A DNA stretch of 64,000 nucleotides from a virus, in the IMG/VR virus record IMGVR_UViG_3300023179_000082, positions 1 to 64,000 of that record; one strand, 5' to 3'. How positions within the stretch are numbered: position 1 is the stretch's first letter; every line of letters starts with the position of its first letter. A program made the translations under genes and the position numbers. Of this stretch, positions 46,795 to 55,500 are shown in pieces. The notes below the pieces were generated by a model. That model was not told the DNA's origin. It searched no databases and saw only the letters and a list, made by a program, of their open reading frames with translations.

Positions 46795-46833
46795 AGGTAA
46801 ATAAAACTAGCACAAGCCATTTACCTAAAGGAG
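46795..46833 (+). promoter_or_regulatory. 5' leader of prohead core gene: stem-loop before Shine-Dalgarno
   Basis: AGGTAAAT (46795-46802) is complementary to ATTTACCT (46819-46826), 16-nt loop, followed directly by the ribosome site AAAGGAG (46827-46833) and ATG at 46844. The left arm overlaps a late-like octamer GGTAAATA (46796-46803). So this is either an RNA hairpin on read-through transcripts or a promoter whose transcript lacks the left arm. Confidence 0.4.
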
Positions 46834-46843
46834 AATACATTAA

Positions 46844-47686
46844 ATGTCTACAGCAAAATTTGAAAAGCTGATTGATCTTATTATCAATGAGGATCAAGAG
46901 CGAGCAGAACAATTGTTTCACGAGATTGTAGTTGAAAAGTCACGTGAAATTTACGAGAACCTCATGGACGAAGAAGTCAATGAGGATATGTCTACTGATC
47001 TATTAGACGAGATCGAGAATGAAGAAGCAGGAATGCATGGCATGACTGAGGCAGATGAAGAAACAGATGAAATCGAGGATATGGATTTCGATACTGATAC
47101 TGCTGATATGGATGCAGATGCTGCTGACATGGATGCAGACGCAGCGGATATGGAAATGGATGCTGATGTGGGTGATGATGAAGCACCTGCAACAAAGGGT
47201 GACATTCAAGATTTAGAAGATAAGCTAGATGAACTCATGGCTGAATTTGAAGCAATGATGGGTGCAGAAGGTGAGGAAGAAGAGGAAGAGGGTGAGGAAG
47301 AAGAGGAAGAAGGCGAAAGCATGGTTGCTGAAGCTATTGCTCTTAAACAAGTTGGTGGAGCTACCTATGACAAGTTTGCCAAGGGTGGTGATCACGGAGC
47401 TAACACCAAGAGTCCTGCATTGACCAAACCTAAAGTTGTACAAACAGGTGCAGGTCCTGTAAATTTCTCAGGTGGTGGTGATGAGTCAGTCCCAACAAGT
47501 CCTAAGGCAAATACAGGATATTTAAAGCATGGTGGTGATTTAATGAGTGGTGCAAAAAATGCCCCAGGCTCAACCTTCAACGAAAAAGGTGAATCCACAC
47601 CAAAACCTGTAACAAAAGATGCAGCATCTGACAAGCGTAGTCCTGTAGCAGAAAGTAAAAAATCTGTTAAAAAAGTAGTGCGCTAA
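46844..47686 (+). CDS. Acidic prohead core protein (280 aa)
   Basis: The N-terminus (AKFEKLIDLIINEDQERAEQLFHEIVVEKSREIYENLMDEE) is helical and has the pattern of small core proteins encoded before gp21 in T4-like phages. Residues about 45-160 are extremely acidic, with Met/Asp/Ala repeats (DMDADAADMDADAADME) and a run of Glu/Gly. The C-terminal 110 residues are Gly/Ser/Pro/Lys-rich and disordered. I infer an internal scaffold/core role like T4 gp67/gp68, removed or cut by the gp21 protease that follows 13 nt downstream. The start has a strong AAAGGAG site. Confidence 0.65.
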   Translation: MSTAKFEKLIDLIINEDQERAEQLFHEIVVEKSREIYENLMDEEVNEDMSTDLLDEIENEEAGMHGMTEADEETDEIEDMDFDTDTADMDADAADMDADAADMEMDADVGDDEAPATKGDIQDLEDKLDELMAEFEAMMGAEGEEEEEEGEEEEEEGESMVAEAIALKQVGGATYDKFAKGGDHGANTKSPALTKPKVVQTGAGPVNFSGGGDESVPTSPKANTGYLKHGGDLMSGAKNAPGSTFNEKGESTPKPVTKDAASDKRSPVAESKKSVKKVVR

Positions 47687-47699
47687 GGATTAAAGCACC

Positions 47700-48344
47700 A
47701 TGGCATATTTGCGTGAACACCTTACCTTTGACAGAGCAGGACTAATTGTCGAGTCTGTCAAAGAGGGTGATGAAAAAACCAAAGCACTTTATATGAAGGG
47801 TATTTTCATACAAGGTGGTGTAAAGAATGCTAATGAGCGTGTATATCCTGTTGATGAAATTGAACGTGCAGTAGAAACACTGAATGGACAAATCACAGAG
47901 GGATACAGTGTACTAGGTGAAGTAGATCATCCTGATGATTTAAAAATTAACTTAGACCGTGTGTCCCATATGATTGTCAACATGTGGATGGATGGACCAA
48001 ATGGTTATGGTAAGTTAAAAATATTACCAACACCTATGGGAAATTTAGTATCTACTATGTTAGAGAGTGGTGTAAAGTTAGGTGTATCAAGTCGTGGTAG
48101 CGGTAATGTCAATGATATGAATGGTCGTGTAAGCGATTTTGAAATTGTAACGGTTGATATTGTTGCACAGCCAAGTGCGCCTAATGCTTATCCAAAGGCT
48201 ATCTATGAGGGTCTAATGAACATGAAAGGTGGTCATCGTGTGCTAGAAAACTTAAAAGGTAGCAAGTTAGATAAGGATGCACAAGTTCAAAAGTATTTAA
48301 AGGAATCAGTTGTTAACCTAATTAAGGAGTTGAAATTAAAATGA
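47700..48344 (+). CDS. 21: Prohead maturation protease gp21-like (214 aa)
   Basis: Serine protease of the T4 gp21/herpesvirus assemblin clan, which cleaves core and capsid proteins after (I/L)-x-E during head maturation. The catalytic His is in GEVDHPDD (near residue 76) and the Ser in KLGVSSRGSG (near 128). The sequence QGGVKNANERVYPVDEIERAVE is typical of the family, as is FEIVTVDIVAQPSAPNAYP. Length is like T4 gp21 (212 aa). AAGGATTAAAG serves as ribosome site. It sits between the core and scaffold genes in canonical order. Confidence 0.95.
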   Translation: MAYLREHLTFDRAGLIVESVKEGDEKTKALYMKGIFIQGGVKNANERVYPVDEIERAVETLNGQITEGYSVLGEVDHPDDLKINLDRVSHMIVNMWMDGPNGYGKLKILPTPMGNLVSTMLESGVKLGVSSRGSGNVNDMNGRVSDFEIVTVDIVAQPSAPNAYPKAIYEGLMNMKGGHRVLENLKGSKLDKDAQVQKYLKESVVNLIKELKLK

Positions 48345-48410
48345 TTTCAACTTTACTAATGCCCGTCAGTTCGGGGTTATACGGACTAACCACTATAGGG
48401 GAACATACAA

Positions 48411-49514
48411 ATGTTTGATGCTATTAAGCCATTGCTTGATAACGGCATCATCAATGAGGACACAGGTCGTGCAATTAACGAGGCTTGGGAATCTAAATTG
48501 ATGGAAGCACGTGAGCAAGTACGTGCTGAATTGCGTGAAGAATATGCAAGAAAGTACGAGCATGATAAAAATGTAATGGTTGAAGCCCTAGATAAGATGG
48601 TATCAGAAGGACTCCAAGCTGAAATTTCGGAATTCCATGAAGAGCGTAAAGCAATGAATGAAGACCGTGTTAAAGCTAAAGTTGCATTGCGTGAAAACGC
48701 ACGTAAATTTAATGATTTCATGGTAACTAAGTTAGCAGAAGAAATTAAAGAATTACGTGCTGATCGTCATGCACAAATGGAAGGTCGTGAAAAATTAGAG
48801 CAGTTTGTTGTACATGCATTAGCACGTGAAATTAAGGAATTTGCTGAAGATAAAAAAGCTGTTGTCGAAGCCAAAGTGAAGTTAGTAGCAGAGGCACGCA
48901 CACAGTTAGAAACATTAAAAGCAAAATTCGTAGCAGAAAGTGCTAAGCGTATCAATGAAAGTGTTACTAAACATCTTAAGGGTGAATTAAGTCAGTTGAA
49001 AGAAGACATCAAGGTAGCACGTGAGAATACCTTTGGTCGTCGTTTATTTGAAGCATTTGCTACAGAATTTAGTGCAACGCATCTCAATGAGAAAGCAGAA
49101 ACACGTAAATTATTAGCACAATTAACTTCAAAAGATCAACAATTGGCTGAATCCATTGCTGAAGTAAAGAAAGCTAAAACTTTAGTTGAAAGTAAAGAGC
49201 GTGAAGTTCGCATTATAAAAGAAAGTAACCTACGTGAAAAGACCATGGCAGAATTGCTTGGTACATTAAACGAGGAAAAAGCTGTTGTAATGAAGGGCTT
49301 GCTCGAAAGTGTGCAGACAGGAAAGCTAAAATCTGCATATGATAAGTATCTACCTGCAGTACTTAACCAAGGTGCGGATAAACCCGCTACTAAAAAGCAA
49401 ATGATTGCTGAAAGTGTTGAAGTAACAGGTGATAAATCTGCCGTTAAGAAAGATGTTGAAGTCGAGGAAGAACGTGATAACGTGATTGCGATCAAACGTT
49501 TGGCAGGGCTTTAA
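48411..49514 (+). CDS. 22: Major prohead scaffold protein gp22-like (367 aa)
   Basis: Almost entirely helical and coiled-coil, rich in Lys/Glu/Ala, as gp22 scaffolds are. It begins MFDAIKPLLDNGIINEDTGRAINEAWESKLMEAREQVRAELREEYARKYEHDK and continues with KMVSEGLQAEISEF, a pattern conserved in T4-like scaffolds. Many L/I-x-E sites offer targets for gp21. Length 367 aa (T4 gp22 is 269). It lies between gp21 and gp23, spaced 66 nt from gp21; this gap has GGTTA/TAACC pairing and an AGGGGAA ribosome site. Confidence 0.9.
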   Translation: MFDAIKPLLDNGIINEDTGRAINEAWESKLMEAREQVRAELREEYARKYEHDKNVMVEALDKMVSEGLQAEISEFHEERKAMNEDRVKAKVALRENARKFNDFMVTKLAEEIKELRADRHAQMEGREKLEQFVVHALAREIKEFAEDKKAVVEAKVKLVAEARTQLETLKAKFVAESAKRINESVTKHLKGELSQLKEDIKVARENTFGRRLFEAFATEFSATHLNEKAETRKLLAQLTSKDQQLAESIAEVKKAKTLVESKEREVRIIKESNLREKTMAELLGTLNEEKAVVMKGLLESVQTGKLKSAYDKYLPAVLNQGADKPATKKQMIAESVEVTGDKSAVKKDVEVEEERDNVIAIKRLAGL

Positions 49515-49544
49515 TTTGACATATATACAGGAGATAAAATAGAA

Positions 49545-50756
49545 ATGTCTAAAGTACTATTAGAAAGCCGTTGGGGTGAGACAAAAGAAGCCCTTCTAGA
49601 AGGTCTCAAAGGAACTCGCCGTTCAACAATGAGTGTTATTTTAGAAAACACTCGCAAACAGTTGCTTCAGGAAAGCAGTGCAGGAACAACTACAGCAGGT
49701 AACATTGCTACACTTAACCGTGTAATTCTACCCGTTATTCGCCGTGTTATGCCAACCGTTATCGCTAACGAGTTAGTTGGTGTACAGCCAATGACAGGTC
49801 CTGTTGGTCAAATTCATACACTTCGTGTTCGTTATGCTAATAACATGAACGATACAAGTGCTGCACAAACAAGTACCGTAGCAGGTGAGGAAGCATTATC
49901 ACCATTCAAGATTGCACAAGCTTACTCATCAGCAAGTAGCGTAACAGCAGGTGTTGTTAACACAACACAATCACGTTACACAGCCGCTGATACAGCAGTT
50001 CTTGAAGGTAGTGGTGGTCGCCAAATCAGCGTACAAATCTTACGTCAAGCTGTTGAAGCTAAATCACGTAAGTTGCAAGCACGTTGGACTTTTGAGGCAG
50101 CACAAGATGCACAGTCACAGCATGGTATCGATGTTGAAGCTGAAATCATGGCAGCACTTGCACAAGAAATTACTGCTGAAATTGACCAAGAAATTCTCTT
50201 GTCATTACGTAGTCTTGCTGCAACAGAGTTTACATACAACCAAGCTACAGTATCAGGTACAGCTACATTCGTAGGTGATGAGCATGCTGCTCTTGCAGTA
50301 TTGATCAACCGTGTTGCTAACTTGATCGCACAGCGTACACGCCGTGGCGCAGGTAATTGGTGTGTTGTTTCAAGTGAAAGCTTGACAATTCTTCAAAGTG
50401 CTACAACTTCTGCTTTTGCTCGCACAACAGAGGGTACATTTGAAGCACCAACAAATACTAAATTGGTTGGTACATTGAACAACGCTATGCGTGTTTTCGT
50501 TGATAGCTATGCTCCAACAGGTACAGCAGTTCTTGTTGGTTACAAAGGTAGTAGCGAAACAGATGCAGCAGCATTCTATTGCCCATACATTCCATTGATG
50601 AGCAGTGGTGTTGTTCTAGATCCAACAACGTTCGAACCTGTAGTATCGTTCATGACTCGCTATGGTTATATCGAGTTAACGAACACAGCATCATCTTTTG
50701 GTAATGCTGCTGACTACGTTGGAGAAATCGCTGTTCAGAACGTATCGTTTCAGTAA
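49545..50756 (+). CDS. 23: Major capsid protein gp23-like (403 aa)
   Basis: HK97-fold capsid protein of T4-type heads. Conserved elements: IATLNRVILPVIRRVMPTVIANELVGVQPMTGPVGQIHTLRVRY, KLQARWTFEAAQD, ADYVGEIAVQNVSF. A likely gp21 cut lies in QLLQE-SSAGTTT near residue 50 (L-x-E pattern), which would release the N-terminal propeptide. At 403 aa it is shorter than T4 gp23 (521). AGGAG precedes the ATG by 12 nt, and TTGACATATATA lies just upstream. A strong UUCG terminator follows. No second vertex protein gene (gp24) is seen here. Confidence 0.96.
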   Translation: MSKVLLESRWGETKEALLEGLKGTRRSTMSVILENTRKQLLQESSAGTTTAGNIATLNRVILPVIRRVMPTVIANELVGVQPMTGPVGQIHTLRVRYANNMNDTSAAQTSTVAGEEALSPFKIAQAYSSASSVTAGVVNTTQSRYTAADTAVLEGSGGRQISVQILRQAVEAKSRKLQARWTFEAAQDAQSQHGIDVEAEIMAALAQEITAEIDQEILLSLRSLAATEFTYNQATVSGTATFVGDEHAALAVLINRVANLIAQRTRRGAGNWCVVSSESLTILQSATTSAFARTTEGTFEAPTNTKLVGTLNNAMRVFVDSYAPTGTAVLVGYKGSSETDAAAFYCPYIPLMSSGVVLDPTTFEPVVSFMTRYGYIELTNTASSFGNAADYVGEIAVQNVSFQ

Positions 50757-50763
50757 TCATTAT

Positions 50764-50783
50764 TTTCTAATTTTTTTTAGAAA
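50764..50783 (+). repeat. TTTCTAA hairpin, left flank of endonuclease cassette
   Basis: TTTCTAA (50764-50770), six T, TTAGAAA (50777-50783). A near copy, TTTCTA-CTTTTT-TAGAAA, lies at 52503-52520 on the other side of the homing endonuclease gene. Confidence 0.4.
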
Positions 50784-50787
50784 TATT

Positions 50788-50813
50788 AAAGGGTACTTCG
50801 GTACCCTTTTTTA
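50788..50813 (+). terminator. Rho-independent terminator after gp23
   Basis: AAAGGGTAC, TTCG tetraloop, GTACCCTTT followed by a T-run: a 9-bp perfect stem with the very stable UUCG loop. Ends the core-protease-scaffold-capsid operon. Confidence 0.92.
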
Positions 50814-50842
50814 TTGACATAATTTATAAAATAATATAAATA
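50814..50842 (+). promoter_or_regulatory. Composite promoter: TTGACA, 15-bp spacer, TATAAATA
   Basis: TTGACA (50814-50819) is followed after 15 bp by a perfect late octamer TATAAATA (50835-50842). It could serve a sigma70-type holoenzyme (weakly, given the short spacer) and gp55. The octamer is 1 nt from an ATG at 50844, too close for that start to be used; it favours the ATG at 50874. Confidence 0.45.
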
Positions 50843-50873
50843 CATGTTATATTCAAATGTTATTGGATCTAAT

Positions 50874-52406
50874 ATGAAAGATAAAATTTTAGAAATTATT
50901 GCAAACAATCCCAAGCATTATGTAAAGATGATAAAGCGTAATGTAGAATTGAATAATTGGGTAATAGAACATTCTAAAGTGCACAGTGATAATGTAGCAT
51001 TATGTATATATAGTGCAATTAATAATGTGTCCAATGTATGTCAGTATGGAAAAGAAAAGAAGTTTGGTGGTTTATCAGTAGGATTGCGCAACTGTGGTAC
51101 AGCAAAAAATTGTCAATGTACACGTGAACAAGTTGCTGAATCAGTAAAACAAACTAAACAAAGTATAACTGATGAAAATAAACAACTTATTAATAAAAAG
51201 CGAGAAGCTACTAATTTGCAAAAATATGGTGTTGCAAATATTGGACAAACCAATTTTGCTAAATTAGCACATACTCAATTTTATTTAAATTCATGTTCTA
51301 AAAAACAAATTGAACAAAAAACAGCTAAACAAGTTGGATATGAAAAATTTTCACATTATGTAGAAGATCGATATAAATTTAAGTTATTAACAAATATTGA
51401 TGATTATCATGGTATTAGACAAAAAGATGCACATGAATATGTTTTTGAATGTATCAATTGTCATACACAAGTGAGCAAAAAGTTTTACCATCGTGTAGGA
51501 ATAAATTGCGAAAAGTGTAATCCATACAAAGCTAGTTATTTAAGTAATGAAGAACAGGAGGTATTTGATTACATCAAAAATGAATTAGGTATCGAAAATG
51601 GTGTACAAAGTGATAAAAAAATAATTGCCCCATATGAATTAGATATGGTTTTTCACGAACAAAAAATTGCCATTGAATATTGTGGACTATATTGGCACAG
51701 TGAACTAAGTTCATTAAAGCATAAAAATTATCATAGAGCAAAGATGAAATTAGTTAATAATGCAGGGTATCGTTTAATAACTATTTTTTCAGATGAATGG
51801 TTATCTAAAAAGGAAATTGTAAAAAGTAGGTTACGTCATATTTTTGGAATTAGTAGTGAACGAGAACAGGCAAGAAAATTAAAAGTAGTTGAAGTGAGTA
51901 ATAAAGAAGCTAAAGAATTTTTAGAAAAATATCATATTCAAGGGTTTGCTATTGCTCCTATAAGGTTAGGATTAATTAACAAAGATAAAAAATTACTAGC
52001 ATTGATGACATTTGCTGCGGGTAGGAAGTCATTAAATTCAAATGATCAATATGAATTGGTACGATTTGCGAGTTACGGTTCAGTTGTAGGTGGGGCAGGA
52101 AAGTTATTAAAACATTTTGTGGAAAAATACAAACCTACAAAATTAATAACATATGCTGATTTAAGGTGGAGTGATGGCAATTTATATGAACGTTTAGGTT
52201 TTAATAAGATTGGTGATGCAAAGGTGGGATATTGGTATGTTAAAAATTACATGAAACGGGAACATCGTTATAATTATACAAAGCATCGATTGGTTAAAAT
52301 GGGTAATGATGCAAGTATAAGTGAGTGGTCTATTATGCAAAGTTTGGGGTATGATCGTATATGGGATTGTGGTCATCAAAAATATGAAATTGTATACTTT
52401 TCATAA
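50874..52406 (+). CDS. Vsr/EDxHD-type homing endonuclease with GNAT-like C-terminal domain (510 aa)
   Basis: Free-standing endonuclease inserted after gp23. Visible: a Cx2C...Cx2C zinc ribbon (ECINCHTQ, NCEKCNP), then a PD-(D/E)XK-like core resembling phage EDxHD/Vsr nucleases (PYELDMVFHEQKIAIEYCGLYWHSE, GYRLITIFSDEW), then an acetyltransferase-fold-like part (QYELVRFASYGSVVGGAGKLLKHF, ITYADLRWSDGNLYERLGF, KREHRYNYTKHRL, IWDCGHQKYE) often fused to such nucleases. I prefer ATG 50874 (MKDKILEI, GGAT 6 nt upstream) over 50844 (10 more residues), because the late octamer ends 1 nt before 50844. It probably promotes its own transfer into the capsid locus of related phages. Low GC like its neighbours. 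Confidence 0.8.
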   Translation: MKDKILEIIANNPKHYVKMIKRNVELNNWVIEHSKVHSDNVALCIYSAINNVSNVCQYGKEKKFGGLSVGLRNCGTAKNCQCTREQVAESVKQTKQSITDENKQLINKKREATNLQKYGVANIGQTNFAKLAHTQFYLNSCSKKQIEQKTAKQVGYEKFSHYVEDRYKFKLLTNIDDYHGIRQKDAHEYVFECINCHTQVSKKFYHRVGINCEKCNPYKASYLSNEEQEVFDYIKNELGIENGVQSDKKIIAPYELDMVFHEQKIAIEYCGLYWHSELSSLKHKNYHRAKMKLVNNAGYRLITIFSDEWLSKKEIVKSRLRHIFGISSEREQARKLKVVEVSNKEAKEFLEKYHIQGFAIAPIRLGLINKDKKLLALMTFAAGRKSLNSNDQYELVRFASYGSVVGGAGKLLKHFVEKYKPTKLITYADLRWSDGNLYERLGFNKIGDAKVGYWYVKNYMKREHRYNYTKHRLVKMGNDASISEWSIMQSLGYDRIWDCGHQKYEIVYFS

Positions 52407-52469
52407 GTAATTATATTATTATTGCATCCTTTTTGGTTGTAGTTCTTTAATATAAAAAATATATAACCA

Positions 52470-52477
52470 AATAAATA
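52470..52477 (+). promoter_or_regulatory. Late promoter-like octamer AATAAATA
   Basis: AATAAATA 59 nt before the adhesin ATG at 52537; the first of two such octamers in this gap. It would give a leader containing the TTTCTA/TAGAAA hairpin. Confidence 0.35.
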
Positions 52478-52502
52478 GTTAAAACTGTGCCACTTGGTTT
52501 AG

Positions 52503-52520
52503 TTTCTACTTTTTTAGAAA
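52503..52520 (+). repeat. TTTCTA hairpin, right flank of endonuclease cassette
   Basis: TTTCTA (52503-52508), CTTTTT, TAGAAA (52515-52520), a near copy of 50764-50783. Possible leftover of the insertion, or a short hairpin. Confidence 0.4.
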
Positions 52521-52521
52521 G

Positions 52522-52529
52522 AATAAATA
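52522..52529 (+). promoter_or_regulatory. Late promoter-like octamer AATAAATA abutting the adhesin gene
   Basis: One mismatch to consensus, ending 7 nt before the ATG at 52537. Predicted start of transcription is about 2 nt before the start codon. Confidence 0.45.
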
Positions 52530-52536
52530 CTATACT

Positions 52537-55500
52537 ATGCAAATTACTAACGTAACCGCAGGATCTGGGATGGTTATAAATGGATCTCCTAACAATACTG
52601 CAGATTCAAATTTTAAAAATACAACAATGTTATTATCAGGTATGCCTGAAACATACAATAATTGTTTACAAGATGAAAGTGGATATAATTTTAGTTTAAT
52701 TTCAGTTGGTGACACTAAAGTTTCGAGCTTTACCCCGTTTTCATTAGTTAATAGTGTTTATTTTAATGGATCATCAACTCTTACGACAGGTACTAGTTTA
52801 ACTATTGGAACTAATAATTTTACTTTTGAGTGTTGGGTTTATGTCGCAACAGGAGCTGCATTAGGTACCATTACTTTATTTTGTAATGATATTGCTACAA
52901 CAGGTTTGAATATACAAATGACTGCATCAACGGTTGGGTTATATACTACTGCCCCAAGTACTTTATTAGAAGCTACGGGACAAACTTTTATACCGAATCA
53001 ATGGTATCATGTTGCGGTATCTAGAGTTGGCACAGGAGCAGGTCAAACAGGAATTTATGTAAATGGTATAAGATTAACGACAGGAACAGTAGCAACTAGT
53101 TTTCCTGCAGCAAATTCTAGACTAGGTTCAAGAAATGGTAATGTAAATTATTTAACGGGATTTATTTACAATGCTCGTTTAGTTAATGGATCAGCAGTTT
53201 ACGATCCTACAACTACTACACTTTTTAATCCCCCATTATCACCGTTAACAGCGGTAACAAATACAGCTTTACTAACTTGTATATACAACAGATTTAGGGA
53301 TGGAAGTACAAATAATTCGACATTTACTGTATCAGGAACTCCCAACGTACATCTTTTCAATCCTGCATCAATATCTAATAGACAATTTTTTGGACAAACT
53401 AGTGGATCAATTTTATTTGACGGGACAGGAGACTACATAACGGGACCATCAGGAAGGCTTGCGTTTTCTTTTAGGTCAGCAGATTTTACAATTGAATGTT
53501 TTCTATATTTGACAGCATTAACAGCAGCTGGTGCTATTTGTGGAGTATGGACAGGCACTGCTTCAACTTCACAATGGCTTTTTACTCAAGGTAACACACT
53601 TGGTACTGCACTACGTTTTGGAATGTCTGATGGTACAACAACTACATTTGTCGAAAGCACTGCCGCTTTAGTTATAAATCAATGGATGCATGTTGCGGTG
53701 TCAAGACAAAGTGGTACTTTACGAATGTTTATAAATGGAACACAGGTGTACAGTGCTGCAGGTTCTACTACAATGCTTACTACATCAACAGTTCTGTCAA
53801 TTTTTTCAGTTTCAGATGGAACAGTTACGAGTGCAGGGTACCTATCTAATTTACGTATACTAAATGGGACAGCTTTATACACAGGTAATTTTACAGTACC
53901 AACCACTCCGTTAACTTGGACTCCTACAACTAGCTTATTAACTGCAAAATATTCTTTTGCTCCAAATTCTTATATGATGTACGATCAAAGTGTAAATCAA
54001 TATAATTTTACAAGAGCGAATGTAGTGATGACAAATACATTTACACCATTTGCAACGAATGGATGGAGTAATCGTTTTAATGGCTCATCTGCGTTAACTA
54101 TAGCATCTAATACGCAACTTGCTCCTGGTACAGGAAATTTCACAATTGAAGGATGGGTTAGGTTTACAGCTTTTCCTGCAGCATCGGGAACAGCGGGTAT
54201 ATGCCAAAATGAATTAACTATAACATCAGCAGCAACAAATGATAAATTTTGGTTTGGATTATATAATAATGCAGGTGCCTATAATTTAGTATTAGGGCGA
54301 CATACCATTACTTGGAATACTACATCATACGTTGCTTGGACACCATCTTTAGGCGTTTGGTATCATGTTGCTGCTGTGATAAATTCAGGTACAACTTTAT
54401 TGTTTATTGATGGCATTAGCCAATCCGTAACAAATAATACGTATTTTAATGGAGTTTCATTATCACAAAATGGATTTGCTATTGGAGCTATTTCTAACGC
54501 ACAATATTTAAATGGTAATATCAGTAATTTTAGATATGTTGTCGGGCAAGCAGTTTATACTTCAAATTTTACTCCTTCAACGGTTCCACTTACTACAACA
54601 ACTGCAGGTGTTACTTCTATTAATACTAGGTTGCTAACAGCTCAGTCATATGGTTTTCTAGATAACAGTGGCGCATGTACTTTTGTTGGAAGTATATCAG
54701 CTACTACTTTAACAGTTACTTCAATTATTTCAGGACAATTAAAAATAGGATGTGTAATAAGTGGTTTGGGTGTTACTACAAATACAACAATTACTGCTTT
54801 GGGAACGGGAACAGGAGGAGTTGGAACTTATACTGTTGGAACATCACAAACAACAAATTCAGTATTCATGAAAACTAATGGTGCAGCGTTTACTTTTGTA
54901 GGAACCCCGATTGTTGATGCTTTAATGCCATTTACACCATCTACTGCTATTACACCAAATACTCCTGCATATAGTTTAACTTGGGCAGGTGGCAGCTATT
55001 ATTTTGATGGAACAAACGCAGGACTTACTGCTTTTACTATAATAAATGGTAATTCAAATACTTTTTTTAATTTTTTACACAACACTTGGGCTAAATTCAC
55101 CATCGAGGCGTGGATTTATCCTACAGCTACAGGAACTTTTCGATATATATGTGGAACTGCAGCAGGAAATGGCACCTCTACGCATGTAGGTGTTGCATTT
55201 TACTTAAATACTTCCAATCAATTATGCCTAGACGTTGACAGGGGTGTCAGTGCAGCTTATGTTTTTCAAAGCAGTGCGGGTGGTACAGTGTTAGCAAATC
55301 AATGGACTCATGTTGCGGTAACATACGATCAATCTTTGACTACTAATAACGCACGATTTTATATTAATGGAATGAATACATTAAGTGGAACAAAAACTGC
55401 AAATGCTCCATCGACTTCAAATTCCACATATAATTTTAGAATAGGAGAAGATGGGGCAGGAGGGGGTGATTGGACAGGTTGGATTACAAACCTAAGAGTT

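Noticed and set aside
46951-47443. Several leftward ORFs opposite the acidic core gene
   Set aside because: They mirror the GAT/GAA repeats of the acidic protein in other frames and encode low-complexity Ser, His or Cys/Ile-rich strings.
50844-50873. Homing endonuclease as part of a group I intron in gp23
   Set aside because: gp23 ends normally with a terminator before the gene, and no intron-like pairing flanks it; it looks free-standing.
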